Of a DNA stretch of 38,223 nt, positions 18,001 through 25,426 are shown one piece after another. Within the stretch, counting starts at the first letter, position 1. Each line of letters opens with the position of its first letter. The notes below the pieces were generated by a model, which saw only the letters and a list, made by a program, of their open reading frames with translations, did no database searches and was not told the DNA's origin. Source of the DNA: an uncultured Lachnospiraceae bacterium (GTDB lineage Bacteria > Bacillota > Clostridia > Lachnospirales > Lachnospiraceae); assembly GCA_949879775.1 (NCBI GenBank), contig CATLBW010000010.1, forward strand, positions 1 through 38,223. The letters are read 5' to 3'. A program made the position numbers and the translations under genes.

Positions 18001-18318
18001 CTAATAGCTCGGCCTCTCCCACTGGTAATGTGCTAAATCCACATACCCATTTACAAATTCCACCCCCTCCGCCATAAGCAGCTCAACCTGGCGGTTCCCG
18101 CCCCCAAACGCAAACGCCTCAGAAACCCTCCCCTCTCTGTTGACAACACGATGGCACGGAATATGCTCCGGGTCCGGATTTGCATGTAAGGCATATCCAA
18201 CCACCCTTGCCCAACGCCGGTTCCCGGCAATCGCTGCGACCTGCCCATAAGTTGCGACCTGCCCATAGGGAATCTGTTTTACCACCTCATATATTTTTTC
18301 AAATGCAGACTGGCCCAT
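18001..18318 (-). CDS. MGMT-family protein (alkylguanine-DNA alkyltransferase-like, short form)
   Basis: 105 residues forming only the C-terminal DNA-binding/active-site domain of O6-alkylguanine-DNA alkyltransferases. It includes QVATYGQVAAIAGNRRWARVVG (wing and helix-turn-helix) and IPCHRVV, where the acceptor Cys is present; alkyltransferase-like proteins that only flag damage usually have Trp here. Whether the short form transfers alkyl groups or only signals damage to nucleotide-excision repair cannot be decided. The ATG at 18318 follows AAAGGAA. A longer frame to 18492 would translate the palindromic intergenic repeats and is rejected. Confidence 0.85.
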   Translation of the reverse strand: MGQSAFEKIYEVVKQIPYGQVATYGQVAAIAGNRRWARVVGYALHANPDPEHIPCHRVVNREGRVSEAFAFGGGNRQVELLMAEGVEFVNGYVDLAHYQWERPSY

Positions 18319-18342
18319 AAAATGCTTTTCCTTTCTATATAT

Positions 18343-18463
18343 AGATGGCGATAAATTATCGCCATCTGCGCCGAGCACGGCCGCTTTGCGGCTTTTACAT
18401 CCTCGTGCGAGTGCGCATCCCCCGGAGAGACTATATATCTGGCAATTATTTAATGCCAGATAT
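18343..18463. repeat. Cluster of palindromes and a repeat head
   Basis: Three hairpins lie in 120 bases: AGATGGCGATAA/TTATCGCCATCT (18343-18367, one-base centre), GCCGC-TTT-GCGGC (18380-18392), and TATATCTGGCA/TGCCAGATATA (18433-18463). Between the last two is GTGCGAGTGCGCAT (18405-18418), identical to the head of the repeat at 3011 and 11061. No gene is seen. They form the long leader of the MGMT-family gene. Confidence 0.75.
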
Positions 18464-18471
18464 AATAGAAG

Positions 18472-18504
18472 AAAAAACCGGATTACAGCCAAGCTGTAAT
18501 CCGG
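18472..18504 (-). terminator. Intrinsic terminator of the NlpC/P60 gene
   Basis: Perfect 12-bp stem CCGGATTACAGC/GCTGTAATCCGG with a 3-base loop, followed on the minus strand by TTTTTT. It lies 22 bases after the stop codon of the hydrolase gene. Confidence 0.95.
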
Positions 18505-18525
18505 AGACTTTGTTCTTATTGATTC

Positions 18526-19755
18526 TTAGAAAATTCTTCTTACTGCTACAATCGCACGGTAATTTGCTGGGGATGTATACTTAATCCCTGTCGCTTCAGT
18601 ACTTGCATGGACGATTGTGTTATTCCCTACATAAATCCCAACATGCCCGCTGTAGCAAACGATATCGCCAGGCTGCATAGCCCCTGGGTCAACACCGTAA
18701 CCAACACCTGCCAGCGCGCTGGAAGAATGCGGAAGCCCTACGCCAAACGCTGCGTATACGCTCATAACAAACCCTGAACAATCTGCCCCATTCGTCAGGC
18801 TTGTACCGCCATATACATACGGGTTGCCGACAAACTGGCACGCATAATTAGCAACTGCTTGTCCATTGCCGCCACTTGGCGGAGCATAACTTCTACTGGG
18901 TGCCGCGCTGCCACCACCGGAACTCGAGGAACCGGAAGAACTTGATGAACTCGAGGAGCTAGAGGAACCGGAAGAACTCCTGGAAGCTGCCGCTCTCCTT
19001 GCTGCCTCCTCTGCTGCCTGCCTCTCCTCTTCTTCTTTCTTCAAACGCGCTTCCTCTGCTTCTTTGGATTCCGCTACGACATAATGGGTACTGCAATCAA
19101 CGAATTCACTGGATACCCAGCCTTCGCCTTCTTCAATAGAAACCTTTACCCAGCCATCTTTCTCTTCTACTATGGAAAGCTCTTCACCTTCCGGCACCTG
19201 TCCTAAAAGTTCCGCGTCTGTGCTGGCGTCTGAACGGACATTCAAAGATTCTGTCTTAACATCAGCCACACGGCGTCCTACCGACTTCGCTAACTCAGCA
19301 TCACCCAATACCAGGAATTCTGCCTTTATGTAGCCTTCAACATCGCCGGAATGGATCTTATACCAATCTCCATCCACCCCAAGCACCGTACAAGCCGAAT
19401 CATTATATAACTTCCCAAGCACTTCGCCATCTTCACCTGCGGAAGAACGGACATTCACATAATTATCAACCTGGGCGATTGCTATATCATCATACTCAGA
19501 TTTCACAACCGCTTTCTTATTCTCCGTTACCTGAGCAGGGTTATTCGCGCCTTTCCCCAAAGACTTAGCGATTGTCTCCGACACACCTGCTGTAGAGCTT
19601 GTCCCCTTAGCAACCTGCACTTCATCCTGTGCTGCTGAAATCAAGCTTCCCGCGCCTGCATTAACTGCTGCGTTTGATACAAAAGAACTTCCAGATAATA
19701 CCACTGCCGCTGTCAGACAACATGTAGTTACTCTCCTGATTGAATTCCTGTTCAT
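18526..19755 (-). CDS. Secreted SH3-domain NlpC/P60 peptidoglycan endopeptidase
   Basis: A cell-wall hydrolase that cleaves peptide cross-links. The 409 residues show a signal peptide (about 1-30, ending near SNAA), two bacterial SH3 domains (about 95-150 with NVRSSAGEDGEVLG, and 165-222 with LNVRSDASTDAELLGQV), a short coiled coil (EARLKKEEEERQAAEEAARR, about 238-258), a serine/glycine linker, and an NlpC/P60 domain (about 300-405). The catalytic Cys is in GADCSGFVM and the His in SGHVGIYVG. GGAGG lies 5 bases before the ATG at 19755; an alternative ATG at 19767 has AAAGGA upstream. It is monocistronic. FtsEX (13731) could activate it, but this is inference. Confidence 0.94.
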   Translation of the reverse strand: MNRNSIRRVTTCCLTAAVVLSGSSFVSNAAVNAGAGSLISAAQDEVQVAKGTSSTAGVSETIAKSLGKGANNPAQVTENKKAVVKSEYDDIAIAQVDNYVNVRSSAGEDGEVLGKLYNDSACTVLGVDGDWYKIHSGDVEGYIKAEFLVLGDAELAKSVGRRVADVKTESLNVRSDASTDAELLGQVPEGEELSIVEEKDGWVKVSIEEGEGWVSSEFVDCSTHYVVAESKEAEEARLKKEEEERQAAEEAARRAAASRSSSGSSSSSSSSSSSGSSSSGGGSAAPSRSYAPPSGGNGQAVANYACQFVGNPYVYGGTSLTNGADCSGFVMSVYAAFGVGLPHSSSALAGVGYGVDPGAMQPGDIVCYSGHVGIYVGNNTIVHASTEATGIKYTSPANYRAIVAVRRIF

Positions 19756-19935
19756 CTTACCCTCCATAATTTATCCTTTTTATTGTTACAAATTCCTATC
19801 GGAATTTCTCATTTGTTACAATTTTATTACAGGACTAATTATAGCAAAGGGTATGCACTATGTCAACCATAATATTCTACAAATTTATCCGACTATTTAC
19901 GCCCAGACTGTGAATAGTGGCTAAGTCAGCCAAGG

Positions 19936-20003
19936 GGGCAAAAACCCAGTCGTCCTGCTCTCCCTTGCCACGATCGCAAAGCCCGCGTACTTGCTCCCGC
20001 TAT
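19936..20003. pseudogene. Chimeric remnant of an LRR surface-protein gene
   Basis: The first 34 bases (19936-19969) are identical to 20508-20541 at and just beyond the 3' end of the LRR gene. The next 34 bases (19970-20003) closely match 21079-21113 inside that gene, with only a few changes. The pieces are joined directly, so this is what is left of a second LRR-gene copy after internal deletion. No coding capacity remains. The rest of 19756-20037 shows no gene. Confidence 0.7.
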
Positions 20004-20037
20004 AAAGAATAATTTCGCCGGACTCTAAAAAATGCAG

Positions 20038-20167
20038 TTGATTTTCAGATACAGAAATGTTATATTAGAGAAAAGGAGCAACCGCCCACAAGTGTGGTTA
20101 GCCTCCACAAGTAGTTATATAAGCCTACCTGTAACCGGCCAAGTTAGCAAGGTAGGCTTATTTATTT
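20038..20167 (+). ncRNA. Antisense RNA of type I toxin-antitoxin locus, copy 1
   Basis: A promoter TTGATT (20038-20043), 17-base spacer and TATATT (20061-20066) predicts a transcript from about 20073. It ends at the stem AAGCCTACC (20121-20129)/GGTAGGCTT (20151-20159) followed by ATTTATTT. The RNA of about 95 bases runs toward the toxin gene and shares its terminator hairpin, so it overlaps the 3' end of the toxin mRNA, as in the Fst/par and TxpA-RatA systems. Its 5' part holds TAGCCTCC, which could pair with the toxin Shine-Dalgarno sequence. The sequence is nearly the same as copy 2. Confidence 0.72.
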
Positions 20168-20260
20168 GCGCTTGTTATTCCTATTATCTAAATAGGCAAG
20201 CAATGAAATGAGAAACGTACCAAAAAGCATCAACAATGTTAAGACTTCATATGTACTCAT
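20162..20260 (-). CDS. Type I toxin, Fst/TxpA-like small membrane peptide, copy 1
   Basis: A 32-residue peptide starting MSTYEVLTLLMLFGTFL, with one membrane helix (about residues 5-23) and a basic tail ending NRNNKRK, the shape of putative holin-like/TxpA-Fst toxins that damage the membrane when overexpressed. It is too short for routine gene calling. GGGAGGTG precedes the start: of two ATGs, 20260 is 8 bases from GGAGG and 20266 only 2, so 20260 is chosen. The ribosome site is masked in the mRNA by a 7-bp hairpin (20269-20275 with 20283-20289). The promoter is at 20324-20352 and an antisense RNA converges on the 3' end. Confidence 0.8.
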   Translation of the reverse strand: MSTYEVLTLLMLFGTFLISLLAYLDNRNNKRK

Positions 20261-20323
20261 ATTCATCACCTCCCATCTTTCGTGGGAGGCTACCACCTTG
20301 TAACACGATTGCTCTTTCGGAGG

Positions 20324-20352
20324 ATTATAGCACACATAAAATTATCCGGCAA
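20324..20352 (-). promoter_or_regulatory. Promoter of toxin copy 1
   Basis: On the minus strand: -35 TTGCCG (20352-20347), exactly 17 bases, -10 TATAAT (20329-20324). The same boxes and spacing occur at copy 2. Transcription should start near 20317. Confidence 0.85.
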
Positions 20353-20507
20353 TTCATTTTTCCACATCCGGCAAAATCCAATGAGCCTGCCAACCCCTTT
20401 ACCGAAAGGCGCTTGCAAAGCAAGTGGGGGGCACAGGGCGGATTCCCGGCAGAAATGACCTATCATGGAAAAAGGGATGCACATGAAATGGGCGAAAGAA
20501 GGAGCCA

Positions 20508-20541
20508 GGGCAAAAACCCAGTCGTCCTGCTCTCCCTTGCC
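20508..20541. repeat. 34-bp direct repeat flanking toxin-antitoxin copy 1
   Basis: Identical to 19936-19969 over 34 bases (GGGCAAAAACCCAGTCGTCC and onward). The two copies lie on either side of toxin-antitoxin copy 1 and mark the 3' boundary of the LRR gene unit. Confidence 0.85.
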
Positions 20542-20549
20542 CTTATCGC

Positions 20550-22372
20550 TTACTTCTTAACTTTGCCACTTACTTTTGCATTGCTCCATGCGCTGTACAG
20601 CGTTTCTTTCCCTGATTTCTTATAACTGCGCAGCCTTACATAATACTTTTTCCCCTTGATTAGCTTTGTGAATGTATACGAAGTTTTAGGCAGCTTCTTC
20701 GTTTTCACTCCCTTCTTAAACTTCTTGTCCGTGCCCACCTGCACCTGATACCCCGAAGCTTTCTTATCCTTTGCCCATTTCACAGCCAGTTTCCTGCCTT
20801 TCACTGCTTTTGCTGATTTCACGGAAGGCTTCTTGGGGCTTACCTTAACGGTTACCTTCTTTACCGTTTTCCCTGCCTTGAGCGTTATAATTGCAACCCC
20901 GGTATTTTTGATAGTTACCTTTCCGCTATCCTTATCCACAGCGGCAACCTTCGGATTAGAGCTTTTATATGTCAGCTTGTTCTTGGATGACGCACTAATT
21001 TTGAACGGCTTTGCGCCGTAAACTGCCTTGTATACCGTCTTCCTGCAGGTAATCCCGGGTCCCTGCCCTGCCGCTTGCACGATCGCAAAGCCCACAGACT
21101 TGCTCCCGCTATAGATGCCTTTGCCTGATACGGTAACCTTAGCGGTCCCTATATTGATATTATTGCTGTAGGAAACTGTATAATCTGTATTTAATACTAA
21201 TGTCCCACCATCCAATTTTACAGTTACAGACGGGGTTTTCGCTGTCCCATCATAGGTATAGCTGTTTTTTTCTAATACCACCGACGCTTTTGAGATGTCC
21301 GTTTCTTGCGTGCTTCCCCCTTCACTAAGACGGAAGGTAAGACCATTCTCCTGTGCATATCTTTCTGCCTCCGACCCCTTTTTGCCATAAATGATGAAAC
21401 CGGGGATTTCCTCGCCATCACTATCATAACCAAATGCTGAACCCCCGATATCCGTTACGCTGGACGGGATTTCTACACTCCTTAAGCTACTACAGCCTTC
21501 AAACGCAGAACTCCCGATTTTCGTCACGCTGGACGGGATTCCCACACTCATTAAACTGCTGCAGCCATAAAACGCATAATTCCCAATATCTGTTACGCTT
21601 AGTGGGATTTCCACGCTCGTTAAACCGATGCAGCCATAAAATGCTTCTTCCCTTATATTCATCACACCGTCTGGTATTACCGTACCTTCACATCCCACAA
21701 TTAAGGCATTACTGTCCGTCTCAATAATCGCATTACAATTATTCCTGCTGTCATATCCAGTATTTCCCTCTTCTACTGTTATGCTCGTTAAGCCGCTGCA
21801 GCCATGAAATGCATAATCCCCGATTCTCGTTACTCCTGACGGGATTTCTACACTCGCCAGGCTGCTGCAGCCATAAAATGCCCTTTCCCCTATATCCGTT
21901 ACGCTGGACGGAATTTCCACTCTCATTAAACTACTGCACTCATGAAATGCATAATTCCCGATTCTCGTTACACTGGATGGGATTTCCGTATTTTTACATC
22001 CCACAATTAAGGTATTGCTATCCGTCTCAATAATCGCATTACAATTATCCCTGCTGTCATATTCGGCATTTCCCTCTTCTACTGTTATGCTCGTTAAACC
22101 TATACAACCTGAAAATGCTGTACTCCCGATACTCGTTACACCAGATGGGATTTCCACACGTGTCAAGCCTACGCGGCCACTAAATGCATCTGACCCGATA
22201 CTCGTTACACTGGATGGGATTTCCGTATTTTTACATCCCACAATTAAGGCATCGCTATCCGTCTTAATAATCGCATTACAACTATCCCTGCTGTCATATT
22301 TCGCATTTCCTTCTTCCACTGTTATGCTCGTTAAGCCGTCGCAGCCCATAAATGCATAATCCCCGATACTTA
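20550..22372 (-). pseudogene. BspA-like leucine-rich-repeat surface protein, 5'-truncated
   Basis: About 600 codons remain. The N-terminal two thirds contain ten LRR_5-type repeats of the form IPSSVTxIGxxAFxGCSSL, interrupted three times by a longer module with VEEGNAxYDSRxNCNAI and TDSNxLIVGC. Then follow an FIIYGKKGSEAERYAQENGL cap, an Ig-like/MBG-type domain (YTYDGTAKTPSVTV), a Big-type region (SSNPKVAAVDKDSGKVTI) and a fibronectin-III-like end (VKWAKDKKASGYQVQV). Such proteins bind host or cell-surface ligands. No signal peptide or start is left: the LRR reading frame can be followed upstream to SIGDYAF and then homology stops at about 22372, with an in-frame TAG soon after. The ATG at 22349 lies inside a repeat and is not a credible start. 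Confidence 0.82.
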
Positions 22373-22462
22373 TTATGGTGTGGCTTTCATTTGTCTATGC
22401 AGAGTGCCGTAAGTGCCTATTTCTGGGGATTTCCGGCACTTTGTCTTTTCATCTTCTCTCAT
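22373..22462 (-). CDS. Short open frame of 29 codons at the LRR truncation junction
   Basis: Minus-strand frame beginning MREDEKTKCRKSPEIGTYG and ending QMKATP, whose stop codon directly abuts the point where LRR homology ends. No convincing ribosome binding site is seen. The IGTYG-LHRQ pattern faintly recalls a segment of transposon-encoded TnpV-like proteins, but the match is too short to trust. It may be a fragment brought in by the rearrangement. Confidence 0.25.
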   Translation of the reverse strand: MREDEKTKCRKSPEIGTYGTLHRQMKATP

Positions 22463-22568
22463 AAAAAAACGTAAATTAGCAGAAAATTAGTGTCAAAAAT
22501 TGTGTCGCCCATGAAATATGTGTCAGACTTAAAAACGGTATAATCTATTGGGATTTGAAAAAATAATG

Positions 22569-22695
22569 TTGATTTTCAGATTCAGAAATGTTATATTATA
22601 GAAAAGGAGCAACCGCCCACAAAGTGGTTAGCCTCCAGACTAGACTATAAGCCTACCTGTAACCGGCCAAGTTAGCAAGGTAGGCTTATTTATTT
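22569..22695 (+). ncRNA. Antisense RNA of type I toxin-antitoxin locus, copy 2
   Basis: Promoter TTGATT (22569-22574), 17-base spacer, TATATT (22592-22597), start near 22604. Terminator stem AAGCCTACC (22649-22657)/GGTAGGCTT (22679-22687) followed by ATTTATTT. The body is nearly identical to copy 1, including GGAGCAACCGCCCAC and TAGCCTCC, but 5-6 bases shorter before the hairpin. Confidence 0.72.
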
Positions 22696-22785
22696 TCGCT
22701 TGTTATTCCTATCAATATAGGAAAGCAACGCTATAAGAAAATTACCGCCCAAAAACAACAGGCTTAAGATCTGGTATGTATCCAT
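22690..22785 (-). CDS. Type I toxin, Fst/TxpA-like small membrane peptide, copy 2
   Basis: A 31-residue peptide starting MDTYQILSLLFLGGNFL and ending DRNNKRK. It has the same plan as copy 1 (one membrane helix, basic tail) but differs at roughly a third of positions, so the two copies have diverged in the coding part while the antisense RNA stays nearly constant. GGGAGGTG lies 8 bases upstream. A 7-bp hairpin (22794-22800 with 22815-22821) can mask the ribosome site. It stands at the 3' side of the RtcB-like operon and upstream of the truncated LRR gene. Confidence 0.8.
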   Translation of the reverse strand: MDTYQILSLLFLGGNFLIALLSYIDRNNKRK

Positions 22786-22854
22786 ATGCGCCACCTCCCT
22801 TCTTCTGTGAAGTTAGGGAGGCTACCACCTTGTAACACGGCTGCTCTAGAACAA

Positions 22855-22883
22855 ATTATAGCATACCTTATCCCATTCGGCAA
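22855..22883 (-). promoter_or_regulatory. Promoter of toxin copy 2
   Basis: On the minus strand: -35 TTGCCG (22883-22878), 17-base spacer, -10 TATAAT (22860-22855), the same boxes as copy 1. Confidence 0.85.
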
Positions 22884-23030
22884 TCTGCTTTTTATCTTTA
22901 AGATTCTGCGGTTTTATCCGCGGGTATTTTTCATTTATGATAATAGTAAAATAATTGGTTGCATATGTCTTGCAACAGAAAGAACAACCTTAGATAAATG
23001 ACTATTGTTCCAAAAAAACAAAATAATCAT

Positions 23031-23525
23031 TTACTGTAATTTATAAAAAGAATCCATATAACAGAAGTTCCCTTCCTTCCTTCCAATACTAGGTAATAGC
23101 AATAGTAATTGACTATATACACTATTAACTTCATCACGCACAATTTCTGTATTTATTCCTTGATTTGCAAGTTCAGCCATTACCGTTTCGAAAGAAAGTG
23201 TAAAATCTTTCTTACACTTTTCATTGAGGCTTGTCCAATTTATTCCTTTAAATAAGACGGCAATATTTTGATTTAGATAAATTTTACCCTCTAATGCTAG
23301 CTTTACCACTATAGGATAACCTAATATGCCATTATTATATGACATATTATCATTTGATGCATAACCATCAATAAAATTTTCTACCGTATATCGCTTTTCA
23401 TAGTCAGAAGAATAAACCCATAAATAATTATCCTTCTTTTCATATCTTGCATCTGCAATCACACTATAAGCCTCTAAGATTTTGATAATATGAGGCTCCT
23501 TCCAACTGCTAACTTTTGTATTCAT
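23031..23525 (-). CDS. Protein of unknown family, last gene of the RtcB-like operon
   Basis: 164 residues, soluble, without signal peptide or membrane segment. I recognise no domain. Visible traits are an aromatic, acidic N-terminal half (LWVYSSDYEKRYTVENFIDGY, NNGILGYPIVVKLALEGKIYLN) and a hydrophobic segment near the C-terminus (SVYSQLLLLLPSIGR). GAGAGG lies 8 bases before the ATG, and the gene starts 13 bases after the DUF4062 gene, so it belongs to the same four-gene operon. Its AT-rich composition matches its three partners and differs from the chromosomal genes on the left. An accessory or regulatory role in the putative RNA-repair/conflict cassette is inferred from position only. Confidence 0.7.
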   Translation of the reverse strand: MNTKVSSWKEPHIIKILEAYSVIADARYEKKDNYLWVYSSDYEKRYTVENFIDGYASNDNMSYNNGILGYPIVVKLALEGKIYLNQNIAVLFKGINWTSLNEKCKKDFTLSFETVMAELANQGINTEIVRDEVNSVYSQLLLLLPSIGRKEGNFCYMDSFYKLQ

Positions 23526-23538
23526 TATTATAACCTCT

Positions 23539-24633
23539 CTACAAATATTTTGTTAATATTTCTTTTGTTTCACCATTATTTATTAATTCGCTAAATTGAC
23601 GCAAAAAAGATTCTATTTCAGAACAATCAGTTGAACCCTTCAACAAAAACCCCAATCTACTCGATGATGGTTCAAAAAGTGGAGTTATCCAAACATATAT
23701 CTTGGTTTTTGATATATCATTTGTATTAAATGCATACATTGTATATGGAAACATAAAATCGGCAATAAAAATCTTCATTATCCCCGAAGTTGCAAACTGA
23801 TTCTTAATATCAAGAAGTCTATTAATAGTATCTTTATGAATTGCAATATCACTTGGAATATCGCCTCGATTTGTTGATGAACGTTTTGCACACATTATTG
23901 TACTAGCTCCATCTGGATCTGTGAGTATTACATCTATTCTCCCATTGCGCTGCAAAATGCCACTATAGTATGATGCTAAGGTAGCAATCATTCTTTTCTG
24001 TCCAAGACCAATAATAGACAAATTAGAACATTCTTGTATATCATTATAAAACTCAGAGGATAATTGAGTATAACTTTGAGTAAAATAATCCTGTGCATAC
24101 ACCTCTTTATTATTTAGTCTTTCTCTAAAAAGTGCTGAGAGATGGTCTTTAAGTTTTCCTATAAGTTCTTCTAAAGTACTATATGGGAATACTGGCATAT
24201 TTTCACTATAAACATAATCAATAAAACTAAATACCTTATCTGCCTTAACGACCACATTCGGATACTTAATTCCTTTTGTTTTTCTGTTATTCGCAATATA
24301 TGTATTATAATCGCTTTGTACCTCTGTAGGGATAAAAATATATCTATTTTTCCTTTTTGATATGGCAGTCTTTAATTCCATTTGTGCCACAGAATATTGT
24401 GCATTCATAGAAGCCGGACTTCCAAAACTTTTTCCAATAATATGTATAACAATGTCACTATTAATGACTCCATCATAACAAGAATTTTCTGCTGTTTGAT
24501 TCTGCTTATAATATAATGATGACTCACTGACAATTGGTTCATGTCCAAGTGCGACAATTGATTTACATAATGTCTCTCGAAGTTCTTTTGAATCAAAACA
24601 AGTTGAAGAGACAAAAATTTTTAATTTATCCAT
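23539..24633 (-). CDS. DUF4062 (TIR/STIR-like) protein with unrecognised C-terminal domain
   Basis: 364 residues. Residues 1-120 match DUF4062: KLKIFVSSTCFDSKELRETL, GHEPIVSES, the SDIVIHIIGKSFGSP segment and a conserved MELKTAISKRK helix. This Rossmann-like domain is related to TIR/SEFIR-type modules and often occurs in bacterial conflict and signalling proteins. Residues about 185-350 (LSIIGLGQKRMIATLASYY, DVILTDPDG, IADFMFPYTMYAF, FLLKGS) form an alpha/beta domain that recalls degenerate phospholipase-D-like domains linked to such sensors, but no HxKxxxxD motif is present. It may sense or process a nucleotide, or bind an RNA end. GGAGG stands 6 bases before the ATG. It lies between the HAD gene (22-base gap) and the unknown gene (13-base gap). 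Confidence 0.8.
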   Translation of the reverse strand: MDKLKIFVSSTCFDSKELRETLCKSIVALGHEPIVSESSLYYKQNQTAENSCYDGVINSDIVIHIIGKSFGSPASMNAQYSVAQMELKTAISKRKNRYIFIPTEVQSDYNTYIANNRKTKGIKYPNVVVKADKVFSFIDYVYSENMPVFPYSTLEELIGKLKDHLSALFRERLNNKEVYAQDYFTQSYTQLSSEFYNDIQECSNLSIIGLGQKRMIATLASYYSGILQRNGRIDVILTDPDGASTIMCAKRSSTNRGDIPSDIAIHKDTINRLLDIKNQFATSGIMKIFIADFMFPYTMYAFNTNDISKTKIYVWITPLFEPSSSRLGFLLKGSTDCSEIESFLRQFSELINNGETKEILTKYL

Positions 24634-24655
24634 AACTTTCCTCCGTATAAAACTT

Positions 24656-25420
24656 TTATATTATTTGGTTTAAAATATTCATTTCTATCCACTTAGCTAC
24701 CCCATCATTTTGATTAGTGTCACACACAAAATCTGCAATTTCCTTAATAAAACTAGATGCATTATTCATTGCAACACCAACTCCACAACTTTCAAGCATC
24801 TGTTTATCATTTATGTCATCACCAAACGCAAGAATTTCTTCCTTTGAAAGTTCATAATAATTTGCAACCTTTTGTAACGCATTAATTTTATCTACATTTT
24901 TATTGGTTATCATAAAATTGTTGCCTTCTCTAATACGTCTTATATTACATATAAAATTAGACTTATATTTCTCAGCTGCAAAATTTGTAGTAGTCTGTAT
25001 CATAATTTTATATATATCACCTAATAATGTAGACTCAAAATTCCAATAAATATATTTAACACCATTTTTTTCTGTTTTATCAATATTTGAATATTCACCA
25101 CTTTTTGTAGTTACCTTTATTATCTTGACTTCACAATCCTGAGACAGTTGCACTAATAACGCATTAGCAATTCTATTCTCAAGAGGATTTTCAAATAAAA
25201 TATCCTTTATAAAAATCTGTGCACCATCATTACATATCAACGCATCGACGTCCAAATCTCTAATCGCATATTTCGTTGCCGTTAATGAGCGCCCTGTTGC
25301 AATAACAACTCGTATTCCAACTAAACGACATCTTTCAACTATGTTTCTAGAAAACTCCGTAATATGTCCATTATTATTTAACAATGTTTTATCCAAATCT
25401 AAGACAATCATTCTAATCAT
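24656..25420 (-). CDS. HAD superfamily (Cof-type) phosphatase
   Basis: 254 residues with all four HAD motifs: DLDKTLL (nucleophile D8, acid/base D10), ATGRS (motif II near 42), the motif III lysine in NKNVDKINAL near 180, and GDDINDKQML (motif IV near 199). The C2-type cap between motifs II and III places it with Cof/YidA-like sugar- or nucleotide-phosphate phosphatases. Standing alone it would be a housekeeping enzyme, but it sits 6 bases after the RtcB-like gene and 22 bases before the DUF4062 gene, in the same AT-rich operon. A role in trimming phosphates from RNA ends or from a nucleotide signal is therefore worth testing, though this is inferred. GGAAGG lies 9 bases before the ATG. Confidence 0.9.
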   Translation of the reverse strand: MIRMIVLDLDKTLLNNNGHITEFSRNIVERCRLVGIRVVIATGRSLTATKYAIRDLDVDALICNDGAQIFIKDILFENPLENRIANALLVQLSQDCEVKIIKVTTKSGEYSNIDKTEKNGVKYIYWNFESTLLGDIYKIMIQTTTNFAAEKYKSNFICNIRRIREGNNFMITNKNVDKINALQKVANYYELSKEEILAFGDDINDKQMLESCGVGVAMNNASSFIKEIADFVCDTNQNDGVAKWIEMNILNQII

Positions 25421-25426
25421 ATATGC

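Noticed and set aside
18319-18492. N-terminal extension of the MGMT-family gene
   Set aside because: It would translate the palindrome cluster, has no ribosome binding site, and makes no family match; AAAGGAA precedes the ATG at 18318.
20236-20625. Plus-strand 129-codon frame over toxin copy 1
   Set aside because: It runs antisense to the toxin promoter and into the end of the LRR gene, has no family match, and its composition follows the opposite strand features.
23539-24633. HKD sequence in the DUF4062 protein as a phospholipase D active site
   Set aside because: The catalytic motif is HxKxxxxD; here H, K and D are adjacent by chance.
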